48,022 nucleotides of DNA from the NCBI GenBank assembly GCA_005790965.1, contig SXTL01000024.1, forward strand, positions 1-48,022. Direction: 5' to 3'. Source of the DNA: Burkholderiales bacterium (GTDB taxonomy: Bacteria > Pseudomonadota > Gammaproteobacteria > Burkholderiales > Thiobacillaceae). Shown here piece after piece: positions 24,806 to 32,119 of the stretch. Each line of letters starts with the position of its first letter. The stretch's first letter is position 1. The notes under the pieces are model-generated. The model was not told the origin of the DNA, did not search any database, and saw only the letters and a list, made by a program, of their open reading frames with translations. A program made the translations under genes and the position numbers.

Positions 24806-25579
24806 TCAGTCAAAGAGTGCCCGTAGCCGATACCAGACACGGCCGATGGCTTCGTGCATGGCGTAGTAGCTGTAGCGCAGGTATTGCCCATTGGGCACGA
24901 AATCCAGCGGTGTCGTCGCTGCGGTGTTGACGAACCCCGTGCCAGCGGCGATAACGGTTAGACCGTGGCGTTCGAACTCAGCAATGGCGCGCGGCAGGTG
25001 CCAGGCCTGACTGACCAGCCAGATGCGGGTGACCCCCGCCTTTTTGAGCATATTGGCTGCATAGGCGGCATTCTCGCGGCTGTTGTCGGAGCGATCCTCA
25101 ACCCAGCGGGTATGAACGCGAAAATCCTGTTCCAGCACGGCTTGCATTAACGAGGCCTCGGCTGGGCCGCCGTCGGGCGCGCCGCCGCTGACCAGAATGG
25201 GTTTGCCGGTTTGCCGCGCCAGGTAGGCGCCGTAGCGGAGGCGTTCCAGCGTCTCGCTCTTGATGTTGTCGGAGCCGAATTCGGGCGCATTGCGGTAGCT
25301 TCCCCCGCCCAAGATGACGATGGCCTCGGCCGCGTCTTTGTCGATTTGCGTCAAGGCCGGGGCCTCCAGCGGGGCCAGCAGGCGCTTGGCGAGCCACGGC
25401 GTGGACAGTAGCGTCAGGCCGAGCAGGGCGACGACGATTAGGGTCTTTCCGAGGACAGGGCGGCGGCGTCTGGCTGCTGCGCGCTGCAGCCACAGCCCCA
25501 AGAGACCGACCAGGACGAGGTTCAGCGGGGGTAGCAGGAAGGCCGCGAGCGTGTTGGTGATGAGCCAGCCGATATTCAT
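24806..25579 (-). CDS. YdcF/ElyC family membrane protein (DUF218)
   Basis: A 257-residue protein with two N-terminal membrane segments (about 5-32 and 44-60) and a periplasmic DUF218 domain. Visible motifs are EAIVILGGGSYRNAPEFG, ILVSGGAPDGGPAEASLM, EDRSDNSRENAAYAA and VSQAWHLPRAI, with the conserved S-x-x-T-x-x-N-A-like helix. In E. coli the relative ElyC affects envelope polysaccharide and peptidoglycan synthesis; the catalytic role is unsettled. It precedes the OsmC-family gene on the same strand and diverges from the rplM promoter. Confidence 0.9.
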   Translation of the reverse strand: MNIGWLITNTLAAFLLPPLNLVLVGLLGLWLQRAAARRRRPVLGKTLIVVALLGLTLLSTPWLAKRLLAPLEAPALTQIDKDAAEAIVILGGGSYRNAPEFGSDNIKSETLERLRYGAYLARQTGKPILVSGGAPDGGPAEASLMQAVLEQDFRVHTRWVEDRSDNSRENAAYAANMLKKAGVTRIWLVSQAWHLPRAIAEFERHGLTVIAAGTGFVNTAATTPLDFVPNGQYLRYSYYAMHEAIGRVWYRLRALFD

Positions 25580-25693
25580 GGAAGCGCATTATCCACGAGA
25601 TGAACCGAGACGGGATGCGCAGAAGCTGGGGCTGGAGCTGCGGCGTGTGGTGAGTTGCAAACCCAACGAAGGTGGACCGACGGTGAGATGGGT

Positions 25694-25723
25694 TTGACAT
25701 ACCGAGACAGGTTCCTCTACAAT
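25694..25723 (+). promoter_or_regulatory. Sigma-70 promoter for rplM-rpsI
   Basis: A perfect TTGACA and a TACAAT are 18 bases apart, about 84 bases before the rplM ATG. This is the best consensus promoter in the window, as expected for a ribosomal-protein operon. The 80-base leader that follows could hold a translational control site for L13, but I could not define a convincing fold by eye. Confidence 0.8.
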
Positions 25724-25806
25724 CCGCCGCTTTCTCAGATTCATTAGTGCTCCGTTCGGGTTTGATCCTTGGGTGGGGTGCTTACAGTAACCGTTAAGGA
25801 CAGGCC

Positions 25807-26235
25807 ATGAAGACCTTTTCCGCTAAGCCGCACGAAGTCGTGCATGGCTGGTATGTAGTAGATGCTAACGACAAGGTGCTTGGTCGCCTTGCCTCCGAGA
25901 TTGCCCGTCGTTTGCGTGGCAAGCACAAGCCCATCTACACGCCGCACTGCGATACGGGCGACTTTATCGTCGTTGTTAATGTCGACAAACTGCGCGTGAC
26001 CGGGGCCAAGGACGAGGGCAAGATTTATTATCGTCACACGACCTATCCGGGTGGTATTCGTGAGACCACCTTCGCCAAGATGCAAGACAAGCATCCGGGC
26101 CGGGCTCTGGAGCTCGCTGTCAAAGGCATGTTGCCGAAAGGCCCGCTGGGCTACGCCATGCTCAAGAAGCTGAAGGTCTATGCCGGTGGCGAACATCCGC
26201 ACACCGCCCAGCAACCGCAAACACTTTCTATCTAA
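25807..26235 (+). CDS. rplM: 50S ribosomal protein uL13
   Basis: Early-assembly protein of the large subunit. The 142 residues are the standard length. It begins MKTFSAKPHEVVHGWYVVDA, with the family signature LAVKGMLPKGPLGYAMLKKLKVYAG near the end. It is followed nine bases later by rpsI, the universal pairing. A strong promoter lies upstream. Confidence 0.98.
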   Translation: MKTFSAKPHEVVHGWYVVDANDKVLGRLASEIARRLRGKHKPIYTPHCDTGDFIVVVNVDKLRVTGAKDEGKIYYRHTTYPGGIRETTFAKMQDKHPGRALELAVKGMLPKGPLGYAMLKKLKVYAGGEHPHTAQQPQTLSI

Positions 26236-26244
26236 GGTACGCAC

Positions 26245-26637
26245 ATGATCGGTGAATACTATTACGGAACCGGCCGCCGCAAGAGCTCGGTTGCCCGCGT
26301 CTTCGTCAAGGCTGGCTCTGGCCAGATCGTCGTTAATGGCAAACCGGTGGACGAATACTTCGCCCGCGAAACGGGCCGCATGATCGTGCGGCAGCCCCTG
26401 GTTCTTGTGGATCGCCTTGCCAGCTTTGACATCATGGTGAATGTCAACGGCGGCGGTGAGTCTGGTCAAGCCGGTGCCGTGCGTCATGGCATTACGCGTG
26501 CCTTGATCGACTTTGATGTTGCCCTCAAGCCGCCGCTCAAGGCCGCGGGTCTGGTAACGCGCGATGCTCGTGAGGTTGAGCGTAAGTAGGTCGGTCTGCG
26601 CAAGGCCCGTCGCCGCAAGCAGTTCTCCAAGCGTTAA
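26245..26637 (+). CDS. rpsI: 30S ribosomal protein uS9 with in-frame amber codon
   Basis: Small-subunit protein whose C-terminal tail reaches the P-site tRNA. The start MIGEYYYGTGRRKSSVARVF and VNGGGESGQAGAVRHGITRAL are standard. The frame stops at TAG 26587-26589 after DAREVERK (114 residues). Continuing in the same frame gives VGLRKARRRKQFSKR and TAA, exactly the conserved tail, for a normal 130-residue protein. The TAG stands where relatives have a lysine, so AAG to TAG is a one-base change. A sequencing error, a true nonsense mutation or read-through are all possible. Other genes here end in TAG (era, ptsN, pdxJ), so it is not a recoded sense codon genome-wide. Confidence 0.9.
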
Positions 26638-26649
26638 TTGCTGCCCTGC

Positions 26650-26679
26650 AAAAAAGCCGCCCACGATGGCGGCTTTTTT
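26650..26679 (+). terminator. Intrinsic terminator after rpsI
   Basis: A 12-bp perfect stem (AAAAAAGCCGCC with GGCGGCTTTTTT) surrounds the 6-base loop CACGAT and ends in a run of six T residues. It begins 13 bases after the TAA of the full rpsI frame and ends the ribosomal-protein operon. Its distance from that TAA supports the full-length rpsI frame as the ancestral one. Confidence 0.9.
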
Positions 26680-26722
26680 GTTGCCGGTATATTCTTCAGC
26701 ATCCCTTTTTTGAGGTTCAAAC

Positions 26723-27751
26723 ATGATCAAGGCAGGAATCGTCGGCGGCACGGGTTACACCGGCGTGGAGTTATTGCGTTTGTTGGCGCAACACCCGGAG
26801 GTGGAATTGACGGCTATTACCTCGCGCAAGGAGGCCGGGATGCCGGTGGCGGAGATGTTCCCGTCGCTGCGCGGCCGGGTCGATCTGGCGTTTAGCACGC
26901 CGGACGATGCCCAGCTCAAGGGTTGCGATGTGGTGTTTTTTGCGACACCTAACGGCGTGGCTATGACCCAAACCCGCGAACTGCTCGAGGCCGGCGTCAA
27001 GGTGATTGATCTGGCCGCTGACTTTCGCATCCCTGATCTCGCTGTGTGGTCGAAGTGGTATGGCATGGAACATGCCTGCCCTGACCTAGTGGCTGAGGCC
27101 GTGTACGGCCTGCCCGAAATCAACCGCGCCCAAGTCAAGGGCGCACGCCTGATTGCCAACCCGGGCTGTTACCCGACGGCCGTGCAATTGGGCTTCATGC
27201 CGCTCATTGAGGCCGGCGTGATCGATACCCATTTTCTGGTGGCGGACTGCAAATCGGGCGTGTCTGGGGCTGGGCGCAAGGCCGAAGTGCATACCCTGTT
27301 CCCCGAGGCCAGTGACAACTTCAAGGCCTATGCCGTGCCGGGCCACCGCCATCAACCGGAGATCCGGCAGGGCTTGGCGCGGATGGCTGGACACGATGTG
27401 GGACTGACCTTCGTGCCGCACCTGACGCCGCTGATCCGCGGGATTCACGCCACGCTCTACGCCCGTTTGACCAAGGACATCGACTTGCAGGCGTTGTTCG
27501 AACAGCGCTATGCCAACGAGTTTTTTGTCGATGTGCTACCCGCCAAAGGCCATCCGGAAACGCGCTCGGTGCGTGCCTCGAATCTATGCCGTATTGCTGT
27601 GCATCGCCCGCAGGGTGGAGATACTGTGGTCATCCTGTCGGTCATTGATAATCTGGTCAAGGGCGCGGCGGGTCAGGCAGTGCAGAACATGAATTTGTTG
27701 TTCGGACTTGAAGAAACGCAGGGTCTGACCCAGATTCCGGTTATGCCCTGA
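26723..27751 (+). CDS. argC: N-acetyl-gamma-glutamyl-phosphate reductase ArgC
   Basis: NADPH-dependent third step of arginine synthesis. The 342 residues begin MIKAGIVGGTGYTGVELLRL, the NADP-binding site. The catalytic cysteine is C149 in IANPGCYPTAV. The GHRHQPEI and FVPHLTPLIRGI boxes are also present. It is separated from rpsI by a terminator, and followed by erpA with its own promoter. The argC-erpA neighbourhood is typical of betaproteobacteria. Confidence 0.97.
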   Translation: MIKAGIVGGTGYTGVELLRLLAQHPEVELTAITSRKEAGMPVAEMFPSLRGRVDLAFSTPDDAQLKGCDVVFFATPNGVAMTQTRELLEAGVKVIDLAADFRIPDLAVWSKWYGMEHACPDLVAEAVYGLPEINRAQVKGARLIANPGCYPTAVQLGFMPLIEAGVIDTHFLVADCKSGVSGAGRKAEVHTLFPEASDNFKAYAVPGHRHQPEIRQGLARMAGHDVGLTFVPHLTPLIRGIHATLYARLTKDIDLQALFEQRYANEFFVDVLPAKGHPETRSVRASNLCRIAVHRPQGGDTVVILSVIDNLVKGAAGQAVQNMNLLFGLEETQGLTQIPVMP

Positions 27752-27780
27752 TTGACGGGGCCGCTGGTTTATAGCATACT
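27752..27780 (+). promoter_or_regulatory. Putative sigma-70 promoter of erpA
   Basis: TTGACG and CATACT are 17 bases apart, directly behind the argC stop and about 31 bases before the erpA ATG. The -10 is imperfect. It overlaps the IscR-like site, which would allow repression. Confidence 0.55.
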
Positions 27781-27795
27781 AAATCAGTCAACTTT
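27771..27795 (+). promoter_or_regulatory. IscR type 1-like operator upstream of erpA
   Basis: This 25-base site has half-sites ATAGCATACT and AGTCAACTTT around an AT-rich centre. It matches about 22 of the 25 positions of the type 1 consensus known for [2Fe-2S]-IscR in E. coli. erpA is an IscR target in E. coli. The site overlaps the likely -10 and lies 15 bases before the ATG, so iron-sulfur-loaded IscR could repress it. No iscR gene is in this window. Confidence 0.65.
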
Positions 27796-27810
27796 TATTT
27801 GGAGTACATC

Positions 27811-28149
27811 ATGACCGCCGCATCCCCGCTGAACTTTACCGACAACGCCGCTGCCAAGGTCAAGGCCTTGATCGAGGAAGAGGGCAATCCCGAGTTGAAA
27901 CTGCGGGTCTTTGTGACTGGCGGCGGATGTTCCGGCTTCCAGTATGGCTTCACCTTCGACGAAGCTCAGAATGACGATGATTTCACCATGAACAAGGATG
28001 GCGTGACTCTGCTCATCGACTCCATGAGCATGCAATACATGACGGGTGCCGAGATTGACTACAGCGAAGGCCTAGAAGGCGCGCAGTTTGTGATTCGTAA
28101 CCCCAACGCCACCACGACCTGCGGTTGCGGTTCTTCGTTCTCGGCCTGA
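27811..28149 (+). CDS. erpA: Iron-sulfur cluster insertion protein ErpA
   Basis: A-type carrier that delivers Fe-S clusters to targets such as the isoprenoid enzyme IspG/IspH. From ATG 27811, with GGAG seven bases upstream, it is 112 residues. The three cluster cysteines are C40 (TGGGCSGFQYGF), C104 and C106 (TTTCGCGSSF). Preceded by an IscR-like operator, consistent with control by Fe-S status. Confidence 0.96.
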   Translation: MTAASPLNFTDNAAAKVKALIEEEGNPELKLRVFVTGGGCSGFQYGFTFDEAQNDDDFTMNKDGVTLLIDSMSMQYMTGAEIDYSEGLEGAQFVIRNPNATTTCGCGSSFSA

Positions 28150-28170
28150 CCTAGCCTGAGTGACCTGACA

Positions 28171-28190
28171 GGGCGGCGCAAGCCGCCCTT
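28171..28190 (+). terminator. Hairpin with GCAA tetraloop between erpA and yacG
   Basis: GGGCGGC and GCCGCCC form a perfect 7-bp stem around the stable GCAA loop, but only two T residues follow. It lies 20 bases behind the erpA stop. It may be an erpA terminator of limited strength or an RNA-stabilising structure; it ends about 20 bases before the yacG ATG. Confidence 0.5.
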
Positions 28191-28209
28191 ATGCATGGAG
28201 ACCAGGGTT

Positions 28210-28389
28210 ATGAACGATACCGTCAAGAGCGTCGCCTGTCCGACCTGTGGCCAGGCGGTGGAATGGCGGCCTGAAAACGCTTTTCGGCCGTTCTGTTCCA
28301 AGCGTTGCAAGCTGATTGATCTGGGCGAGTGGGCTAGTGAGGGCTACCGCGTCCCTGCAGAAGATCAGCCTAACGCGGATCTGCTATAA
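28210..28389 (+). CDS. yacG: DNA gyrase inhibitor YacG
   Basis: Small zinc protein that inhibits DNA gyrase in E. coli. The 59 residues carry the four zinc-binding cysteines C10, C13, C29 and C33 (CPTCGQ and FCSKRCKLIDLGEW). ATG 28210 is preferred because it matches the family start and follows GGAG and AGGG sequences; ATG 28195 is in frame and possible. In many relatives yacG lies beside coaE and pilD; here it follows erpA. Confidence 0.93.
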   Translation: MNDTVKSVACPTCGQAVEWRPENAFRPFCSKRCKLIDLGEWASEGYRVPAEDQPNADLL

Positions 28390-28429
28390 GCGCCCATCCC
28401 CACGCTACGGTTCCAGACGGAGCTGGGCG

Positions 28430-28864
28430 TTAGCGGCTAGCGGCTTGTCCCGCTCGCCAGCCCTCGCCATAAGCGGCCAGCAGCGCGGCTTTTAGCCCGG
28501 CTTGCGCATCAAGGTCATCCACGCCCATTTCGCGTTTGGCAATGGCCTGCACCACGCGAGTATCCCGGATATGGCAGGCTTTCTGTACAAAGGCCTCCCA
28601 GTCGAATGAGCCCTCTGCGCAACAATCGATCGCCAGTCCGGTGGGTTCGGAAAATTGGATTTCTTCCGACTCCAGTACCTCATACAGATAGGAATACGCA
28701 TCAATGCCGCCCGCCCGGGCCAAGGCCTGATAAAAATCGGGCGCATCCGCGCTATTGGCTAGACAGCGATCCAGATCGATTACGGACGCCAGCACGACCG
28801 TCTCACCCTTGAAGGAGCATTCCAAGCGGGCGAGGAGGGTGTTAGCTGAGAGCATACCGGACAT
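28430..28864 (-). CDS. Conserved hypothetical protein behind rpiA
   Basis: I do not recognise this 144-residue protein. It is acidic, with no signal peptide or membrane segment. The first half has SANTLLARLECSFKGETVVLASVIDLDRCL, resembling a beta-strand start; the rest is helical, with KREMGVDDLDAQAGLKAALLAAYGEGW. Its ATG shares a base with the rpiA stop (TGATG), so translation is probably coupled. The coding character is supported by that overlap and by codon use like its neighbours. No function is proposed. Confidence 0.75.
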   Translation of the reverse strand: MSGMLSANTLLARLECSFKGETVVLASVIDLDRCLANSADAPDFYQALARAGGIDAYSYLYEVLESEEIQFSEPTGLAIDCCAEGSFDWEAFVQKACHIRDTRVVQAIAKREMGVDDLDAQAGLKAALLAAYGEGWRAGQAASR

Positions 28865-29520
28865 CAGCGGGTCAGCGTCTTGACTCCGTTCTGCGTACCC
28901 ATCAGGAACACATCGGCGCCACGCCGTGCAAATAATCCGACTGTAACGACGCCGACGATCTGGTTGATTTCGGTTTCCATGGCGACCGGGTCAACGATGT
29001 TCATGCCGTGCACATCTAGGATGACATTGCCGTTATCGGTGGTGAATCCCTCACGCAGGACCGGGTTGCCGCCGAGTTTGACGAGTTGGCGGGCGACAAA
29101 AGAGCGGGCCATGGGGATGACCTCAACCGGCAAGGGAAATTTGCCCATAACATCGACCAGCTTGCTATCGTCGGCAATGCAGATGAATTTCTTGGCGCAG
29201 GCTGCCACAATTTTTTCACGGGTCAGCGCGCCACCCCCGCCCTTGATCATGGCCATGTGGCGGGTAATCTCGTCGGCCCCATCGACATAGACCTCCATCT
29301 CGCCAACGCTGTTGAGATCCAGCACCGGGATGCCAATCATTTGCAGTCGCTCGGCAGTGGCGATGGATGAGGCCACGGCGCCATCAATGCGGCCTTTGAT
29401 GGCGGCCAGCGCGGCAATAAAATGGTTGGCAGTAGAGCCGGTTCCAACGCCGATAATGCCGCTGGGCACATGTTCGATGGCGGCGTGGGCTACGGCTTTT
29501 TTGAGTTCGTCCTGAGTCAT
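28864..29520 (-). CDS. rpiA: Ribose-5-phosphate isomerase A
   Basis: Interconverts ribose 5-phosphate and ribulose 5-phosphate in the pentose phosphate pathway. The 218 residues show GIIGVGTGSTANHFI at the phosphate site, VYVDGADEITRHMAMIKGGGGALTREKIVA for the catalytic region, and KFPLPVEVIPMA. Its product ribulose 5-phosphate is the substrate of kdsD in this window. Divergent from ilvA. Confidence 0.97.
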   Translation of the reverse strand: MTQDELKKAVAHAAIEHVPSGIIGVGTGSTANHFIAALAAIKGRIDGAVASSIATAERLQMIGIPVLDLNSVGEMEVYVDGADEITRHMAMIKGGGGALTREKIVAACAKKFICIADDSKLVDVMGKFPLPVEVIPMARSFVARQLVKLGGNPVLREGFTTDNGNVILDVHGMNIVDPVAMETEINQIVGVVTVGLFARRGADVFLMGTQNGVKTLTR

Positions 29521-29593
29521 TTTTGTCGTCTCGCTATGAAGTTATCCGGAATCCCGCCAGAATAGCGGGGAAGCTCGCTCAATACAAATTGCC

Positions 29594-31102
29594 ATGACCG
29601 ATTATCTGGAAAAAATCCTGCTCGCCCGTGTCTACGATGTGGCTATCGAATCGCCGTTGGAGGTGGCCGCAAATCTGTCGCGGCGGCTGAACAATACGGT
29701 CTTGCTCAAACGCGAGGACCTGCAGCCGGTGTTTTCGTTCAAGCTGCGCGGGGCCTATAACAAGATGGCCGGTCTGACGCCGGGGCAACTGAAACGCGGC
29801 GTAGTGGCAGCCTCGGCGGGCAATCACGCGCAGGGCGTAGCCCTGTCAGCGCAGCGCCTAGGTTGTGCGGCGACCATCGTTATGCCGGCGACCACGCCGC
29901 AGATCAAGGTTGATGCGGTGGCCAGTCGTGGTGCCACCGTGGTGCTGTACGGTGATTCGTATGATGAGGCCTATCACCATGCCCGGGCGTTGGCGCGGGC
30001 CGAGAAAAAAACCTTTGTGCATCCTTATGACGACCCCGAGGTGATTGCAGGGCAAGGCACCATCGGCATGGAGTTGTTGCGCCAGGCGCGGCAGCCGATT
30101 GATGCGGTGTTTGTGCCGGTGGGTGGCGGTGGGCTGATTGCCGGTATTGCGGTCTATCTCAAGCGCCTGAACCCGAAGATCAAGGTCATTGGCGTCGAGC
30201 CGGAAGAGGCCGATGCGATGGCGCGCAGCCTGTGCAAAAAGGAACGGGTGCGCTTGCCGCAGGTGGGGCTTTTTGCCGATGGTGTGGCCGTGAAAGAGGT
30301 GGGCGAAGAGACCTTCCGGCTTTGCCGGCAGTTTGTTGACGAGGTTATCCGCGTCGACAACGACGCGATTTGCGCGGCGATCAAAGATGTATTCGAGGAC
30401 ACCCGTTCCATCCTAGAGCCAGCTGGAGCGCTGGGCGTGGCTGGGGCTAAGGTCTGGGCGCTGCGCGAAAAGGCCAAAGGTAAGAATCTGGTGGCTATTG
30501 CCTCAGGGGCTAACATGAATTTCGATCGCCTGCGTTTTGTCGCTGAACGCGCCGAGTTGGGCGAAAAGCGCGAGGCGGTGCTGGCGGTGACAATTCCCGA
30601 AAAACCGGGCAGTTTTCGCACCTTCTGCCACTTGCTGGGCGCGCGCAGTATTACCGAATTCAACTACCGCTTTGACGATCCGGCCGTGGCGCACATCTAT
30701 GTCGGCGTGCAGGTGCCCAACCGGGCTGAGGGCGAGAAGCTGGCCGCGGCCCTGCAAAAACACGATTTCCCGGTGCTGGATCTGTCCGACAACGAGATGG
30801 CCAAGCTGCATATCCGCCATCTGGTTGGTGGCCGGGCGCGCGAGGCCAAGCACGAGGTCCTCTACCGCTTTGAGTTTCCCGAACGCCCGGGCGCGCTAAT
30901 GCGTTTTCTCGACAGTATGAATGCGGGCTGGAATATCAGCCTGTTCCATTACCGCAACCACGGCGCCGATCACGGCCGCGTGCTGTGTGGCATCCAGGTG
31001 CCGCCGGCAGACAAGGCCAAATTCCAGAAGTTTCTCGATGGCTTGGGCTATCGTTATTGGAACGAGAGCCGCAACCCGGCGTACAAGCTGTTCTTGGCTT
31101 AG
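29594..31102 (+). CDS. ilvA: Threonine ammonia-lyase, biosynthetic (IlvA)
   Basis: PLP enzyme that converts threonine to 2-oxobutanoate, the first step to isoleucine. The 502 residues hold the PLP lysine K50 in SFKLRGAYNKM, then the glycine-rich VPVGGGGLIAGIA loop. Two ACT-like regulatory domains follow (about 325-405 and 420-500; PEKPGSFRTFCHLL and FPERPGALMRFLD). Having both marks the isoleucine-inhibited biosynthetic type, not the catabolic one. A bidirectional terminator follows. Confidence 0.97.
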   Translation: MTDYLEKILLARVYDVAIESPLEVAANLSRRLNNTVLLKREDLQPVFSFKLRGAYNKMAGLTPGQLKRGVVAASAGNHAQGVALSAQRLGCAATIVMPATTPQIKVDAVASRGATVVLYGDSYDEAYHHARALARAEKKTFVHPYDDPEVIAGQGTIGMELLRQARQPIDAVFVPVGGGGLIAGIAVYLKRLNPKIKVIGVEPEEADAMARSLCKKERVRLPQVGLFADGVAVKEVGEETFRLCRQFVDEVIRVDNDAICAAIKDVFEDTRSILEPAGALGVAGAKVWALREKAKGKNLVAIASGANMNFDRLRFVAERAELGEKREAVLAVTIPEKPGSFRTFCHLLGARSITEFNYRFDDPAVAHIYVGVQVPNRAEGEKLAAALQKHDFPVLDLSDNEMAKLHIRHLVGGRAREAKHEVLYRFEFPERPGALMRFLDSMNAGWNISLFHYRNHGADHGRVLCGIQVPPADKAKFQKFLDGLGYRYWNESRNPAYKLFLA

Positions 31103-31115
31103 ATTGCGAATCAGC

Positions 31116-31144
31116 AAAAAACCCGGCCTAGGCCGGGTTTTTTT
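31116..31144. terminator. Bidirectional terminator between ilvA and the DUF2892 gene
   Basis: A perfect palindrome with arms AAAAAACCCGGCC and GGCCGGGTTTTTT centred on TA, followed by one more T. Poly-A on one side and poly-T on the other make it an intrinsic terminator on both strands, suited to the convergent genes ilvA and the small membrane-protein gene. Confidence 0.9.
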
Positions 31145-31156
31145 GGGGCAGAGGGA

Positions 31157-31345
31157 TTATTTCGTCTTGCAGGTCTTGATGCCAAAGGGTAGATAGGCCG
31201 GGCACCAGCTAATGACGCCGGTGGCGAGCGGAACGATGCCGATCCAAGCCCAAGTGGGCCCGCCGAGAAGAGCGGCCCAAGCGACGAGCGCCAAGCCGAT
31301 GACGATACGCAGGGTGCGGTCGAGGCCGCCGACATTCGCTTGCAT
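31157..31345 (-). CDS. DUF2892 family small membrane protein
   Basis: A 62-residue protein with the DUF2892 pattern MQANVGGLDRTLRIVIGLAL, two membrane helices, and C-terminal CPAYLPFGIKTC. The same fold forms the membrane part of the rhodanese YgaP. Its two cysteines (in the ISWCPAYLPFGIKTC tail) are typical. Function is unknown; a role in sulfur or cyanide handling is only suggested by relatives fused to rhodanese. Confidence 0.9.
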   Translation of the reverse strand: MQANVGGLDRTLRIVIGLALVAWAALLGGPTWAWIGIVPLATGVISWCPAYLPFGIKTCKTK

Positions 31346-31413
31346 GTGAATCTCCAGAGAGGGCTACGGGACTTCAGTATAGGCGATTCCGGCGCCGATA
31401 AACCGGGTTCCCG

Positions 31414-31863
31414 TCAGGGCTTATTCCAGCGCTGGGCGGCACTTTCGTCGCTAGTGCGGGCGTCGACCCACTGCCCACCGGCAGTGGTTGTTTCCTTCTT
31501 CCAGAACGGCGCACGGGTCTTAAGAAAATCCATGATGAACTCGCAAGCGGCAAAGGCTTCGCCACGATGAGCGCTGGCTATGGCCACTAGGACGATAGGC
31601 TCGCAGGGGGCGAGGGGGCCAATCCGGTGGATGACTGTAGCGTCGAGCACGGCCCAGCGTGACTGCGCCTCCTGCACAATGGCCGCAAGCGACTTCTCGG
31701 TCATGCCGGGATAGTGTTCCAAGGCCATCTCGCTGACTTGGCCCGACTCGCTCCGCACCGTGCCAAGAAAAGTGGCGATGGCTCCGACGGAGGGGTTGTT
31801 GCGATGCAAGGCGGTAACCTCGGCGTTAAGGTCGAAGACCTCGGTCTGGACAGTGATTTTCAC
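31414..31863 (-). CDS. moaE: Molybdopterin synthase catalytic subunit MoaE
   Basis: Large subunit of molybdopterin synthase, which adds the dithiolene sulfurs to precursor Z using MoaD thiocarboxylate. The 149 residues contain GAIATFLGTVR, LEHYPGMTEKSL, VIHRIGPLAPCEPIVLVAIASAHRGEAF and the catalytic-lysine part KTRAPFWKKE. It starts one base after the moaD stop. It is the last gene of the overlapping minus-strand string. Confidence 0.96.
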   Translation of the reverse strand: MKITVQTEVFDLNAEVTALHRNNPSVGAIATFLGTVRSESGQVSEMALEHYPGMTEKSLAAIVQEAQSRWAVLDATVIHRIGPLAPCEPIVLVAIASAHRGEAFAACEFIMDFLKTRAPFWKKETTTAGGQWVDARTSDESAAQRWNKP

Positions 31864-31864
31864 C

Positions 31865-32119
31865 CTAACCTCCGGTCACGGGCGGGAAGAGGGCCACTTC
31901 GTCGCCTTCGCTGAGTGGCGTGTTGAGGTCGGCCATTTCCTGATTTACCGCAATGCGGAAGTTGCGCCCCGCCGCCAGTTCGGTCGCCCAAACTCCGCCA
32001 CGGTCGCGCAGGGCGCCGAGCAGATCGGCCACCGTGGCCGGCGCATTTAGCGTGAACGAGGTGCGGGAGACACCCAAGGTCTCGCGTAGGCGGGCGAAAA
32101 AGAGCAGTTGCAGGTTCAT
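31865..32119 (-). CDS. moaD: Molybdopterin synthase sulfur-carrier subunit MoaD
   Basis: Ubiquitin-like 84-residue sulfur carrier whose C-terminal Gly-Gly is activated by MoeB and given a thiocarboxylate. It begins MNLQLLFFARLRETLGVS and ends ALFPPVTGG, the expected terminus. The ATG overlaps the moeA stop (ATGA). No moeB gene is present in the window. Confidence 0.96.
   Translation of the reverse strand: MNLQLLFFARLRETLGVSRTSFTLNAPATVADLLGALRDRGGVWATELAAGRNFRIAVNQEMADLNTPLSEGDEVALFPPVTGG

Noticed and set aside
26587..26589. TAG recoded as an amino acid throughout the genome
   Set aside because: era, pdxJ and ptsN end in TAG at the expected family lengths, so TAG serves as a normal stop here.
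29553..29569. CCCGC/GCGGG hairpin in the rpiA-ilvA gap as a terminator
   Set aside because: The genes are divergent, so a terminator is not expected, and the stem is only five pairs with no T run.
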